This document shows positions 1 through 9,315 of a DNA stretch of 40,227 nucleotides, in pieces. The DNA comes from an uncultured Nocardioides sp. (GTDB lineage: Bacteria > Actinomycetota > Actinomycetes > Propionibacteriales > Nocardioidaceae): the NCBI RefSeq assembly GCF_902805925.1, contig NZ_CADCUP010000085.1:1-40227 (forward strand). The letters run 5' to 3'. Each line of letters begins with the position of its first letter. Position 1 is the stretch's first letter. Under the pieces are notes generated by a model that saw nothing but the letters and a program-made list of their open reading frames with translations, did not search any database and was not told where the DNA came from. The translations under genes and the position numbers were made by a program.

Positions 1-40
1 CGAGCAGGGCGAGCAGGGCCGCGGTGAGCATCGTCCTCAT
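1..40 (-). CDS. 5' end of a truncated CDS, possibly a secreted or membrane protein (MRTMLTAALLALL...)
   Basis: Reverse strand reads ATG AGG ACG ATG CTC ACC GCG GCC CTG CTC GCC CTG CTC, like the start of a signal peptide; cut by window edge. Confidence 0.3.
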   Translation of the reverse strand, partial: MRTMLTAALLALL

Positions 41-94
41 GAGGGTCGGACGGCCCGGCCGCCGCCGCGGTTCCGCCGTCGGTAGCCTCGCCCC

Positions 95-700
95 GTGCCC
101 TCGCTGCTGCTGCCCCCCGTCCGCCTCGGTCGGTGGGTCGAGAACTTCGGTGCGCGGCACGGCGGCACCGTGCTGAGGGTGGTCGAGGGAGCGCTGGGCG
201 GCGAGGCTGTCGACGGGTCGACCTTCACCGTCCGGCTGCCCTTCGCCGCGGCGTACGACGGCCCGGCGGAGGTCACAGCGCTGGTGGCCGCGGTCGAGCC
301 GCCACGGGCATGGGGCGTGCTGTTGGTGCGCAAGGGCGGGTTCGCCGTGGCGCGCATCGAGTCCGGCGCCGTGGTGGAGCACAAGATCGGGCAGCGCCAC
401 GTGCAGGGGCGCACCAAGGCGGGCGGGCAGAGCCAGCAGCGGTTCGCCCGGCGGCGCGACAACCAGGCCCGCCAGGCCTACGAAGCCGCGGCCGACCACG
501 CGGCGCGGATCCTCGCCGGCGTCCCGGTCGGCGTCGTCGGCGGTGACCGTCCTGCGGTGGAGGAGGTGCTGGCCGACCGGCGCCTCGCCGGACTCGACGT
601 CGTCGAGCCGTGGCTCCCGGTGCCCGACCCGAAGCGGGCGGTGCTGGACCAGGCCGTCCTCGACGCGGCGTCGCTCGCGATCGAGGTCGTCAACGCCTGA
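95..700 (+). CDS. acVLRF1 family peptidyl-tRNA hydrolase (VLRF1/eRF1-like release factor)
   Basis: GTG start; motif GGQSQQRFARRRDNQA matches the catalytic loop of the VLRF1 family; length and C-terminus fit. Confidence 0.8.
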   Translation: MPSLLLPPVRLGRWVENFGARHGGTVLRVVEGALGGEAVDGSTFTVRLPFAAAYDGPAEVTALVAAVEPPRAWGVLLVRKGGFAVARIESGAVVEHKIGQRHVQGRTKAGGQSQQRFARRRDNQARQAYEAAADHAARILAGVPVGVVGGDRPAVEEVLADRRLAGLDVVEPWLPVPDPKRAVLDQAVLDAASLAIEVVNA

Positions 701-799
701 TCCCGCCTGCAGTTCACGCCGTCACCGCGCTCGCCACGCGGCCGTCGTCGGTCGCTCAATGGGCCTGGTCGGCCGATGACCTGCGCTAGCGTCCCCACC

Positions 800-1702
800 A
801 TGTGGGAGCCGCAGCCCGACTGGCGCGCCATGCCGCCGGGCACCGGCACGTCCACCGTCGGCATCTGGCGGGCGGCGCTGGGCGACCGTCCGGTCGTCAT
901 CAAGCGGCTGCGCCGGCCGGAGGCGCACGACCCCGCCGAGCTCCAGGACCCCACGCACCCGGCCTACTGGCGCCGGGAGCCCGACGTCCACGACACCGGG
1001 ATCGTCCAGCACACCGTCGGGCTGCGCGGCGTCGTGGCTGCGGTGGAGGAGGACGAGCACGGCATCACCCTGACCCGGGAGTGGGTGGAGGACGCGGCGA
1101 CGAGCGGACCGTTCCGGGCGATCGGGATGGGGCGCTTCGCCGGCTGCGACCTGCCCCGCACCCGCTTCCTCGTCCGCGACCAGTTGCGGCACCGGCTGCG
1201 GCGCGTCGAGCGCCGCGGCGGGTGGTCGACGCTGGCCCGCACGACGGTCGCCGACATCGCCGACCACCTGTGGCGCCGCCGGGAGCCCCTGCTCGACCAG
1301 GTCGACGCCCTGCCGCTGGTGCCGCAGCACGGTGACCCCACGGCCGACAACCTGCCCGGCCGCGCCGGCGACGACGTCGTCGCCATCGACTGGTCGACCC
1401 TCGGGCTCGGCCACGTCGGCGGCGACCTCGGCTACCTCTCCCTCACGGCGCGCGAGGACCTCGAGCCGCTGCTCGACGCCTACCTGATCGGGCTGCCGGC
1501 ACGCACGGCGGACCGCGAGGACGTCCTCCTCGGCGCGCGCACCACGGCCGTCTACACCGCCCTGACCCGGGCCGACTGGGCCCTGGCGCGCGTCGCGCCG
1601 GGGGAGGGCGCACTGGCCGCCAAGCTCAAGCATCCCAGCGTGGCGCCGTACCTCCGCTCGCTGCAGCGCCTCGGGCCGCACGTCGAGGCCCTGATGGGGT
1701 AG
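800..1702 (+). CDS. Aminoglycoside phosphotransferase-like (APH/kinase fold) protein
   Basis: Motifs LVPQHGDPTADNLPGRAGDDVVAIDWSTLGLGHVGGDLGYL (Brenner HxD and DW-type metal motif). ATG at 800 is preferred over 776. Confidence 0.7.
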   Translation: MWEPQPDWRAMPPGTGTSTVGIWRAALGDRPVVIKRLRRPEAHDPAELQDPTHPAYWRREPDVHDTGIVQHTVGLRGVVAAVEEDEHGITLTREWVEDAATSGPFRAIGMGRFAGCDLPRTRFLVRDQLRHRLRRVERRGGWSTLARTTVADIADHLWRRREPLLDQVDALPLVPQHGDPTADNLPGRAGDDVVAIDWSTLGLGHVGGDLGYLSLTAREDLEPLLDAYLIGLPARTADREDVLLGARTTAVYTALTRADWALARVAPGEGALAAKLKHPSVAPYLRSLQRLGPHVEALMG

Positions 1703-1705
1703 GGC

Positions 1706-2671
1706 TCAGAGCTCGCTGGCCCCGAAGGTGTCGCACCGGGCGGGGTCGCCGGACTCGTAGCCGGTGGAGAACCAGCGCATCCGCTGCTCGGCGGACCCGT
1801 GGGTCCAGCCCTCGGGGTCGACGCCGCCGCCGGAGCGCTGCTGGATGCGGTCGTCGCCCACGGCCTTGGCGGAGTCGAGAGCCTCGCTGATGTCGGCCTG
1901 GTCGAGCTCGGCGAAGATCGCGACGCCGTCGGTGTCGGTCGTGCCGGTGGCGGCCCGGGTCCACGCGCCGGCGAAGCAGTCGGCCTGGAGCTCGAGGCGC
2001 ACCGCGTCGGACTCGGGGCCCTGCTGCGTCCTCACCCGGCCCATGATGCCGAGCAGGTTCTGGACGTGGTGGCCGTACTCGTGGCCGAGCACGTAGGGCT
2101 CGACGAAGTCGCCGCCCTGGCCGCCGAGCTGGCCCTCGAGGACGTCGGTGAAGAAGGTCGTGTCGAGGAAGATGGCCTGGTCGGGCGGGCAGTAGAACGG
2201 GCCCACCTGGCTGGACGCCTGGCCGCAGCCGGTGTTGACGGCGCCGCTGAACGTCGTCATCGACGCCGGGGCGAACTGCGCCCCGAGCTCGGGCGCCGCC
2301 CGGCTCCAGTAGTTGTAGAGCGAGTTCTCCACCGCGACGCGGGCGCAGTCGACGTCCTGGTTGGCGTCGGCGCCGGTCCGGCAGTTCGCGTAGCGCTCGG
2401 GGTCGGCCATCCGGCCGGTGTCGGTGCCGCCCTGCACGCCCCCGCCGGTCGGGAGGCCGCCGCCGCCGCCGACGCACTGGGTCAGCACGAAGATGAGGCC
2501 GATGATGATCAGGGTGCCGATGCCGCCGCCCGCGCCGACGCCGCCGGGGATCGGGATGCCGCCACCGCGCCTGCCGCCGCCCAGCCCGCCGCGGCCCAGC
2601 CCGCCGCCACCGCCGCGACCGGCGTCACCGATGCGACCGGTGTCGAGGTGGGCCTTGGGGTTGAAGCGCAT
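1706..2671 (-). CDS. Neutral zinc metallopeptidase (YpfJ / KPN_02809 family)
   Basis: HEYGHH zinc motif, Gly-rich N-terminus, single TM segment, 'SRAAPELGAQFAPA' region. SD GGAAGG is 6 nt upstream of the ATG at 2671. Confidence 0.85.
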   Translation of the reverse strand: MRFNPKAHLDTGRIGDAGRGGGGGLGRGGLGGGRRGGGIPIPGGVGAGGGIGTLIIIGLIFVLTQCVGGGGGLPTGGGVQGGTDTGRMADPERYANCRTGADANQDVDCARVAVENSLYNYWSRAAPELGAQFAPASMTTFSGAVNTGCGQASSQVGPFYCPPDQAIFLDTTFFTDVLEGQLGGQGGDFVEPYVLGHEYGHHVQNLLGIMGRVRTQQGPESDAVRLELQADCFAGAWTRAATGTTDTDGVAIFAELDQADISEALDSAKAVGDDRIQQRSGGGVDPEGWTHGSAEQRMRWFSTGYESGDPARCDTFGASEL

Positions 2672-2740
2672 GGGCATCCTTCCGGGGGCGTGGCGCCGAG
2701 TCGTCGATGGCCGCTCGGGCTCCGTACACTAGCCACCACG

Positions 2741-4339
2741 ATGATCACCGCCCAACAACTCGAGGTGCGCGCCGGTGCACGTCTCCTGATGGAGGGTGTG
2801 TCCTTCCGCGTGGCCGCCGGCGACAAGGTCGGCCTGGTCGGCCGCAACGGCGCCGGCAAGACGACGCTCACCAGGATCCTCGCCGGCGAGGCGCTGCCGG
2901 CGTCCGGCACCGTGACGCGCACCGGGCAGGTCGGCTACCTCCCGCAGGACCCCCGCACCGGCGACCCCGAGGTGCTCGCCCGCGACCGCATCCTCTCGGC
3001 CCGCGGCCTCGACGACGTCGTACGCCGGCTGCGGCGCTCCGAGCTCGACATGGGCAGCGACGACCCGGCCGTCCGGGACAGGGGCATGCGCCGCTACGAG
3101 CAGGCCGACGCCGAGCTGCACGCCGGCGGCGGGTACGCCGCGGAGTCCGAGGCGGCCACCATCGCCTCCAGCCTCGGCATCGCCGAGCGCATCCTGGGCC
3201 AGCCGCTGAAGACCCTCTCGGGTGGCCAGCGCCGACGGGTGGAGCTCGCGCGCATCCTGTTCTCCGCTGCCGAGATCCTGATCCTCGACGAGCCGACCAA
3301 CCACCTCGACGCCGACTCGATCGTGTGGCTGCGCGGCTTCCTCAAGGCCCACAAGGGCGGCTTCATCGTGATCAGCCACGACAACGCGCTGCTCGAGGAG
3401 ACCGTCAACAAGGTGCTCCACCTCGACGCCAACCGCGGCGAGATCGACGTCTACAACATGAGCTGGAAGAACTACCTCACCCAGCGCGAGACCGACGAGA
3501 AGCGCCGCAAGCGTGAGCGCGCCAACGCCGAGTCCAAGGCCAAGACGCTCACCGACCAGGCCAACCGGATGCGTGCCAAGGCCAGCAAGGCCACCGCCGC
3601 CCAGTCGATGCTCAAGCGCGCCGAGAAGATGATGGCGGGGCTGGAGGGCGAGCGCGCCGCCGACAAGGTCGCCCGCATCAAGTTCCCCTCGCCCGCGCCC
3701 TGCGGCAAGACGCCCATCACCGCCGAGGAGCTCTCGAAGTCCTACGGCTCCCTGGAGGTCTTCACCGACGTCGACCTCGCGGTCGACAAGGGCTCCCGGG
3801 TCGTCATCCTGGGCCTCAACGGCGCCGGCAAGACGACCATGCTGCGCATCCTGGCCGGCGTCGACGCCCCCGACACCGGGCAGGTCGTGCCCGGGCACGG
3901 GCTGAAGGTGGGCTACTACGCCCAGGAGCACGAGACGCTCGACACCAGCCGCACGGTGCTGGAGAACATGCAGAGCGCCGCGCCGCAGCTCACCGACACC
4001 GAGGCGCGCAGCGTGCTGGGCTCCTTCCTCTTCTCCGGCGACGACGCCCACAAGCCGGCGGCGGTGCTCTCCGGTGGCGAGAAGACGAGGCTCGCCCTCG
4101 CCAGCCTCGTGGTGTCCAGCGCCAACGTGCTGCTCCTCGACGAGCCGACCAACAACCTCGACCCCGCCTCGCGCGAGGAGGTGCTGGCCGCCATCCGCAC
4201 CTACGAGGGCGCCATCATCCTGGTGACCCACGACGAGGGCGCTGTCCGCGCGCTCGAGCCCGACCGGGTGCTGCTGCTGCCCGACGGCGACGAGGACCTC
4301 TGGAACGAGGACTACGCGGACCTGGTCAGCCTCGCCTGA
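2741..4339 (+). CDS. ABC-F family ATP-binding protein (ribosome-associated, EttA/Uup-like)
   Basis: Two Walker A motifs (GRNGAGKTT, GLNGAGKTT), two LSGG signatures, charged linker, no TM segments. ATG at 2741; the upstream ORF extension to 1799 is spurious. Confidence 0.92.
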   Translation: MITAQQLEVRAGARLLMEGVSFRVAAGDKVGLVGRNGAGKTTLTRILAGEALPASGTVTRTGQVGYLPQDPRTGDPEVLARDRILSARGLDDVVRRLRRSELDMGSDDPAVRDRGMRRYEQADAELHAGGGYAAESEAATIASSLGIAERILGQPLKTLSGGQRRRVELARILFSAAEILILDEPTNHLDADSIVWLRGFLKAHKGGFIVISHDNALLEETVNKVLHLDANRGEIDVYNMSWKNYLTQRETDEKRRKRERANAESKAKTLTDQANRMRAKASKATAAQSMLKRAEKMMAGLEGERAADKVARIKFPSPAPCGKTPITAEELSKSYGSLEVFTDVDLAVDKGSRVVILGLNGAGKTTMLRILAGVDAPDTGQVVPGHGLKVGYYAQEHETLDTSRTVLENMQSAAPQLTDTEARSVLGSFLFSGDDAHKPAAVLSGGEKTRLALASLVVSSANVLLLDEPTNNLDPASREEVLAAIRTYEGAIILVTHDEGAVRALEPDRVLLLPDGDEDLWNEDYADLVSLA

Positions 4340-4401
4340 GCAGGGCCCGGGGGAACAACCGGTCGGCAGCCCACGTTGCCCCAGGGTCGGAAGGACGACA
4401 C

Positions 4402-6288
4402 ATGTCATTGAGCTCAGGGATGGGTCCCGCGTGGCGCCACATGCGCACGGACCGCAACGTCGACCGAGGCCGCGTCGACCGTCGGACCGTGCGCCGCGTG
4501 CTGGGCTTCGCGGGCCCGCACCGACGCCTCATCGCGACGTTCCTGGCGATCACGGTGGTCGACGCCTGCCTGGTCGTGGTGACGCCGCTGCTGGTGCAGC
4601 GCCTCGTCGACGACGGCATCGTGGGCCGGGACGGCTCGCTGGTCACCTGGTTGGCGCTGGCCATGGCGGGGGTGGCCGTGATCGGCGCGGTGCTCTCGGT
4701 GATCGGCGGCTGGTTCTCCTCGCGCATCGGTGAGGGCCTGATCTTCGACCTCCGCACCCAGGTGTTCGGGCACGTGCAGCGCCAGTCGCTCGCCTTCTTC
4801 ACCCGCACCCAGACCGGTGCCCTGGTGTCCCGTCTCAACAACGACGTGATCGGCGCCCAGCGCGCCTTCACCTCCACGCTCTCCACCACCGTCTCGAGCC
4901 TGATCTCCGTGGTCGTCGTCGGCATCGCCATGCTGGCGCTGAGCTGGCAGGTCACGCTGCTGTGCCTGCTGCTCTTCCCGATCCTGCTGCTCACCTCCCG
5001 CTGGGTGAGCGGCCGCCTCGCCGGCCTGACGCGTGAGCAGATGGACGGCAACGCCGACATGGGCAACGCCATGACCGAGCGGTTCAACGTCGGCGGCGCG
5101 ATGCTGCTCAAGCTCTTCGGGCGCCGCGACGTCGAGGACCTCCTCTTCGCCGGCAAGGCCGCCAACGTGCGCGACCTGGGCATCCGCATCTCGCTGATCA
5201 CCCGCGTCTTCGTGGCTGCGATGCTGCTGGTCCCGGCCCTCGCCACGGCCCTGGTGTACGGCGTCGGCGGCCAGCTCGTCATCGACGGTGCCCTGACCAT
5301 CGGCACGGTCCTCGCGCTCGGCACCCTGCTGCTGCGCCTGCTCGGGCCGCTGCAGAGCCTGTCCAACGTCCGCATCGACGTGATGACGGCCCTGGTGAGC
5401 TTCGACCGCGTCTTCGAGGTGCTCGACCTGCCCTCGCTCATCGAGGAGCGGGACGACGCCGTCGACCTGCCCCGGGGCGCGGCCCGCCTGCAGTTCGACG
5501 ACGTGTCCTTCCACTACCCGCGCGCCGACGACATCTCGCTGGCGTCGCTGGAGTCGGTGGCCCGCAAGCCGTCCCACGACTCCGGGGAGGTGCTCCGCGG
5601 CGTCGCCTTCACCGCCGAGCCGGGCCAGATGGTCGCGCTGGTCGGGCCCTCCGGCGCCGGCAAGACCACCGTCACGCACCTGGTGGCGCGGCTCTACGAC
5701 CCGACGACGGGCGTCGTGCGCGTGGGCGACCACGACGTGCGCGAGGTGACGCTGGAGTCGCTGGAGGAGGTCGTCGGCTACGTGACCCAGGACGCGCACA
5801 TGTTCCACGACACCATCCGCGCCAACCTGCTGTACGCCCGGCCGGGCGCCGACGACCAGCAGGTCTGGGAGGCCCTCGAGGCCGCCCAGATCGCCTCGCT
5901 GGTGCGCGCACTGCCCGACGGTCTCGACACCGTGGTCGGCGACCGTGGCTACCGGCTCTCCGGCGGCGAGCGGCAGCGGCTGGCCATCGCCCGGCTGCTC
6001 CTCAAGGCGCCGGCGATCGTGGTCCTCGACGAGGCGACCGCGCACCTCGACAGCGAGTCGGAGGCGGCGGTGCAGCGCGCGCTCGACGCGGCGCTCGAGC
6101 ACCGCACGTCCCTGGTCATCGCCCACCGCCTCTCCACGGTGCGCAACGCCGACCTGATCCTGGTGCTGGACGACGGCCGGGTCGTGCAGCGCGGCACCCA
6201 CGACGAGCTGCTCGCGGCGGGCGGCCTGTACGCCGATCTCCACCGCACGCAGTTCTCCCGCGGGGGGCTCGAGGAGGTCTCCTCCTAG
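4402..6288 (+). CDS. ABC transporter, fused permease and ATPase (MsbA-type exporter)
   Basis: TM domain followed by NBD with GPSGAGKTT, LSGGERQRLAIARLLL, DEATAHLD. Confidence 0.93.
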   Translation: MSLSSGMGPAWRHMRTDRNVDRGRVDRRTVRRVLGFAGPHRRLIATFLAITVVDACLVVVTPLLVQRLVDDGIVGRDGSLVTWLALAMAGVAVIGAVLSVIGGWFSSRIGEGLIFDLRTQVFGHVQRQSLAFFTRTQTGALVSRLNNDVIGAQRAFTSTLSTTVSSLISVVVVGIAMLALSWQVTLLCLLLFPILLLTSRWVSGRLAGLTREQMDGNADMGNAMTERFNVGGAMLLKLFGRRDVEDLLFAGKAANVRDLGIRISLITRVFVAAMLLVPALATALVYGVGGQLVIDGALTIGTVLALGTLLLRLLGPLQSLSNVRIDVMTALVSFDRVFEVLDLPSLIEERDDAVDLPRGAARLQFDDVSFHYPRADDISLASLESVARKPSHDSGEVLRGVAFTAEPGQMVALVGPSGAGKTTVTHLVARLYDPTTGVVRVGDHDVREVTLESLEEVVGYVTQDAHMFHDTIRANLLYARPGADDQQVWEALEAAQIASLVRALPDGLDTVVGDRGYRLSGGERQRLAIARLLLKAPAIVVLDEATAHLDSESEAAVQRALDAALEHRTSLVIAHRLSTVRNADLILVLDDGRVVQRGTHDELLAAGGLYADLHRTQFSRGGLEEVSS

Positions 6289-6301
6289 TACGGTGCGGGG
6301 C

Positions 6302-7057
6302 ATGGACCTCGAGCTCCGCGACCGCGTCTTCGTCGTCACCGGAGGGGCCCGCGGGCTCGGCCGCGCCACCGCCGACTGCCTGGTCGCCGAGGGAGCCCGG
6401 GTGGTGCTCTCGGGCCGCTCGGAGGAGTCGCTGGCCGCGGCCGCCGGCCGGCTGGGCGAGGCCGCGACCACCGTGGTGGCCGACAACGCCGACCCGGCGA
6501 CGCCGGCCCGGCTGGTGACTGCGGCCCAGGACACCTGGGGCCGGCTCGACGGTGCGCTGCTCAGCGTCGGCGGTCCGCCCAAGGGGCCGGTCACCGGCAT
6601 CACCGACGAGCAGTGGTCGACCGCCTTCGCCTCGGTCTTCCTGGGCGCCGTGCGGCTCTCGCGGGAGATCGGGCAGGCGCTCCCGGCGGGCGGCTCCCTG
6701 GCCCTGGTGCTCTCCTCCAGCGTGCGGGTCCCGCTGCGCGAGATGGCGATCTCGAACGGCCTGCGACCGGGCCTGGCGATGGTCGCCAAGACGCTGGCCG
6801 ACGAGCTCGGTCCCGGGGGAGTCCGGGTCAACGGGCTGCTTCCCGGTCGCATCGCCACCGAGCGGGTGGCCGAGCTCGACGCGTCCACCGGTGACGCCGA
6901 GGCCGCCCGGGCGGCCGCCCTGCGCACCATCCCGATCGGCCGGTACGGCGATCCGGAGGAGTTCGGCCGGGTGGCGACGTTCCTCCTGTCGCCGGCGGCC
7001 TCATTCCTGACGGGCGTGATGCTTCCCGTCGACGGCGGGATGCTGCGCGCCCTCTGA
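6302..7057 (+). CDS. SDR family oxidoreductase
   Basis: N-terminal VVTGGARGLGRATA cofactor motif; C-terminal LLSPAASFLTGVMLPVDGGM. Confidence 0.88.
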   Translation: MDLELRDRVFVVTGGARGLGRATADCLVAEGARVVLSGRSEESLAAAAGRLGEAATTVVADNADPATPARLVTAAQDTWGRLDGALLSVGGPPKGPVTGITDEQWSTAFASVFLGAVRLSREIGQALPAGGSLALVLSSSVRVPLREMAISNGLRPGLAMVAKTLADELGPGGVRVNGLLPGRIATERVAELDASTGDAEAARAAALRTIPIGRYGDPEEFGRVATFLLSPAASFLTGVMLPVDGGMLRAL

Positions 7058-7837
7058 GTCGTCGCTCGCCACGTCGTGGTCGTCGCCGACCGCGCCGCCC
7101 CGTCGCCCGGGGCGCACGCCGCGGTACTCGTCGTACATCAGGTAGAAGAAGCCGAAGACGGCGAGCGCCCCGAAGAACCACCACTGGAGCCCGTAGTAGA
7201 AGTGCGGGCCGTTGTCGAGCTCGGGCAGCTCGGCGCGCAGCAGCGGGGTCTCGGGCTGCGGGGACTCCGAGCGGACGTCGACGAAGCCGCCGAGCACCGG
7301 TCGGTCCAGCGCCTCGCCGATGCGCTCGCTGCTGATGCTGCGCGTGGACTGGTCGGTGACGGCCGTGCTGTCACCCGTGGCGTCCTGCCGGACCCAGCCG
7401 GTGACCGAGACCTCGCCCGGCGGCGGGGCCGGCAGCTCCTCGGTCGCGGCGCCGCGGTTGTCGGTGGCCACCCAGCCGCGGTCCACCAGCAGGGCGGTGC
7501 CGTCGGCCAGCACCAGCGGGACGACCACGTCGACGCCGGAGGCCCCCTCGCGGGTGCGGTAGCGCACCACGACGGTGTCCTCGACGGCGTAGGTGCCTGT
7601 GGCCTCCACGACGCGCCACTGCTCCCCGGCACCGACGCCCTCGCCGATGGCGAGCAGGTCGGTGACCTCGGCCGGCGGCAGCGCCTCGTTGCGCTCGATC
7701 ACCGCGTTGCGCTCCTGGCGGTCGGCGAGCCGGTCGAACTGCCACTCGCCCAGCCGCCACGCCAGCCACGCGAGCGCGGCGACGACCAGGAGGAAGAGCA
7801 GCCACCTGCGGCTGAGCAGGAACCCGACGCGTCGCAC
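7001..7837 (-). CDS. SURF1 family protein (cytochrome oxidase biogenesis)
   Basis: N-terminal LLSRRWLLFLLVVAALAWLAWRLGEWQFDRLADR, central VDRGWV motif, C-terminal HFYYGLQWWFFGALAVFGFFYLMYDEYR. Confidence 0.92.
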   Translation of the reverse strand: MRRVGFLLSRRWLLFLLVVAALAWLAWRLGEWQFDRLADRQERNAVIERNEALPPAEVTDLLAIGEGVGAGEQWRVVEATGTYAVEDTVVVRYRTREGASGVDVVVPLVLADGTALLVDRGWVATDNRGAATEELPAPPPGEVSVTGWVRQDATGDSTAVTDQSTRSISSERIGEALDRPVLGGFVDVRSESPQPETPLLRAELPELDNGPHFYYGLQWWFFGALAVFGFFYLMYDEYRGVRPGRRGGAVGDDHDVASDDSEGAQHPAVDGKHHARQE

Positions 7838-7906
7838 CGCTCGAGGCTATCCCCGTCGTGGTCGGCGGCTCGGCCTCGGCTGGCCGAGTCGCCTAGGATG
7901 GGAGAC

Positions 7907-8899
7907 ATGACTCACGCTCTGGAGGACCGCTTCGGCCGGGTGGCCACCGACCTGCGCGTCTCGCTGACCGACCGGTGCAACCTCCGCTGCTCCTACTGCA
8001 TGCCGGCCGAGGGGCTCGACTGGATGCCGACGGAGCAGACGCTCACCGACGACGAGGTCGTCCGGCTGGTCACCATCGGCGTGCAGCGGCTCGGCGTCAC
8101 CGAGGTCCGGTTCACCGGGGGAGAGCCGCTGCTGCGCCGTGGCCTGCCCGACATCGTCCGCCGCACCCACGAGCTGGGCGGCGTCGAGACCTCCCTGACC
8201 ACCAACGCGCTCGGGCTGGCCCGCACCGCGAGCACCCTGGCCGCTGCCGGGCTCGACCGGGTCAACGTCAGCCTCGACACCGTCCGGGCCGACACCTTCG
8301 CCACCATCACCCGTCGCGAGCGCCTGCACGACGTCATCGCCGGCCTGGAGGCGGCGCGCGACGCCGGCCTGGGACCGGTCAAGATCAACGCCGTGCTGCT
8401 CAGGGGGGTCAACGACGACCAGGCCGGCGAGCTGCTCCGCTGGTGCATCACGGAGGGCTACCACCTGCGCTTCATCGAGCAGATGCCGCTCGACGCCCAG
8501 CACGGCTGGTCCCGCACCGAGATGGTGACCGCCGACGAGATCCTCGAGCACCTCGAGCGCGACTTCGAGCTGAGCCCGGCTGAGGAGCCGCGCGGCAGCG
8601 CCCCGGCCGAGCTGTTCCGCGTCGACGGCGGCCCCGCGACCGTGGGCGTCATCGCGTCGGTCACCCGGCCGTTCTGCGGCGACTGCGACCGGGTGCGGCT
8701 CACCGCCGACGGGCAGGTCCGCAACTGCCTGTTCGCCCGCAGCGAGTCCGACCTGCGCACGGCGCTGCGGGGCGGTGCCGACGACGAGGAGATCGCCGCG
8801 CGGTGGGTGGTCGCTATGCAGGGCAAGCTGGCCGGTCACGGCATCGACGACCCCAGCTTCCTCCAGCCCACGCGACCGATGTCCGCGATCGGCGGCTGA
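7907..8899 (+). CDS. moaA: GTP 3',8-cyclase MoaA (molybdenum cofactor biosynthesis)
   Basis: Radical SAM motif CNLRCSYC, second FeS motif CGDCDRVRLTADGQVRNCLF, C-terminal GG. Start could also be 7898. Confidence 0.95.
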   Translation: MTHALEDRFGRVATDLRVSLTDRCNLRCSYCMPAEGLDWMPTEQTLTDDEVVRLVTIGVQRLGVTEVRFTGGEPLLRRGLPDIVRRTHELGGVETSLTTNALGLARTASTLAAAGLDRVNVSLDTVRADTFATITRRERLHDVIAGLEAARDAGLGPVKINAVLLRGVNDDQAGELLRWCITEGYHLRFIEQMPLDAQHGWSRTEMVTADEILEHLERDFELSPAEEPRGSAPAELFRVDGGPATVGVIASVTRPFCGDCDRVRLTADGQVRNCLFARSESDLRTALRGGADDEEIAARWVVAMQGKLAGHGIDDPSFLQPTRPMSAIGG

Positions 8900-8916
8900 G
8901 CCCTCAGGCCGGTCTC

Positions 8917-8937
8917 CCAGCCCGATCCGCAGGCTGG
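8917..8937. terminator. Possible hairpin terminator downstream of moaA
   Basis: CCAGCC-(9 nt)-GGCTGG inverted repeat between the moaA stop and the convergent small ORF; no strong U-tract. Confidence 0.35.
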
Positions 8938-8941
8938 ACTC

Positions 8942-9139
8942 TCAGGCGGGGTGCGCGACGACGTCGCGCAGGAACTGCCGTGCGCCCAGGAACGCCGAGA
9001 GGCTCTCGCGGTGCTGGTCGCACGCCAGCCAGGTCTTGCGACGGTCGGGCGTGTGGATCTTCGGGTTGTTCCACAGCAGCGCCCAGGTGGCCCCAGCGGT
9101 GCAGCCTCTAGCGGAGCAGGTGTCGACGGGCTGGTCCAT
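8942..9139 (-). CDS. Small conserved actinobacterial Cys/His protein (MDQPVDTCSARGCTAGATWALLWNNPKIHTPDRRKTWLACDQHRESLSAFLGARQFL)
   Basis: CxxxxC...CxxH spacing suggests zinc binding; family resemblance from memory. Start at 9139. Confidence 0.65.
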   Translation of the reverse strand: MDQPVDTCSARGCTAGATWALLWNNPKIHTPDRRKTWLACDQHRESLSAFLGARQFLRDVVAHPA

Positions 9140-9173
9140 GGCTCCTCGCCGGCGTGGTCCTGCGGACAAATGA

Positions 9174-9213
9174 GTGGTGCCGGACAGCCACGGGGGAAGC
9201 CGTCCGGCACCAC
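9174..9213. terminator. Strong hairpin (12-bp perfect stem), candidate terminator for the DUF3099 transcript
   Basis: GTGGTGCCGGAC (9174-9185) / GTCCGGCACCAC (9202-9213), 16-nt loop. Confidence 0.5.
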
Positions 9214-9315
9214 GATGAATTCAGACGGGGGATGCTGAACTCATCTCATCGATCATTGCACGGGCACAAGCAATTTCCAACTCATCCCAGGCGCCCTCCA
9301 GGCGGGTGCGAGGCC

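Noticed and set aside
2500-2640. Gly/Pro-rich GGCGGC-type repeats as a possible regulatory repeat
   Set aside because: Explained by the Gly-rich linker of the neutral zinc metallopeptidase family.
1799-2740. N-terminal extension of the ABC-F ORF
   Set aside because: Antisense to the metallopeptidase; ABC-F homology begins at MITAQQLEVRAGARLL (2741), preceded by a promoter-like element.
4414-6930. 838-aa minus-strand ORF
   Set aside because: Antisense to a clear ABC transporter and SDR; Arg/Gly/Asp/Val-rich composition typical of spurious antisense ORFs in high-GC DNA.
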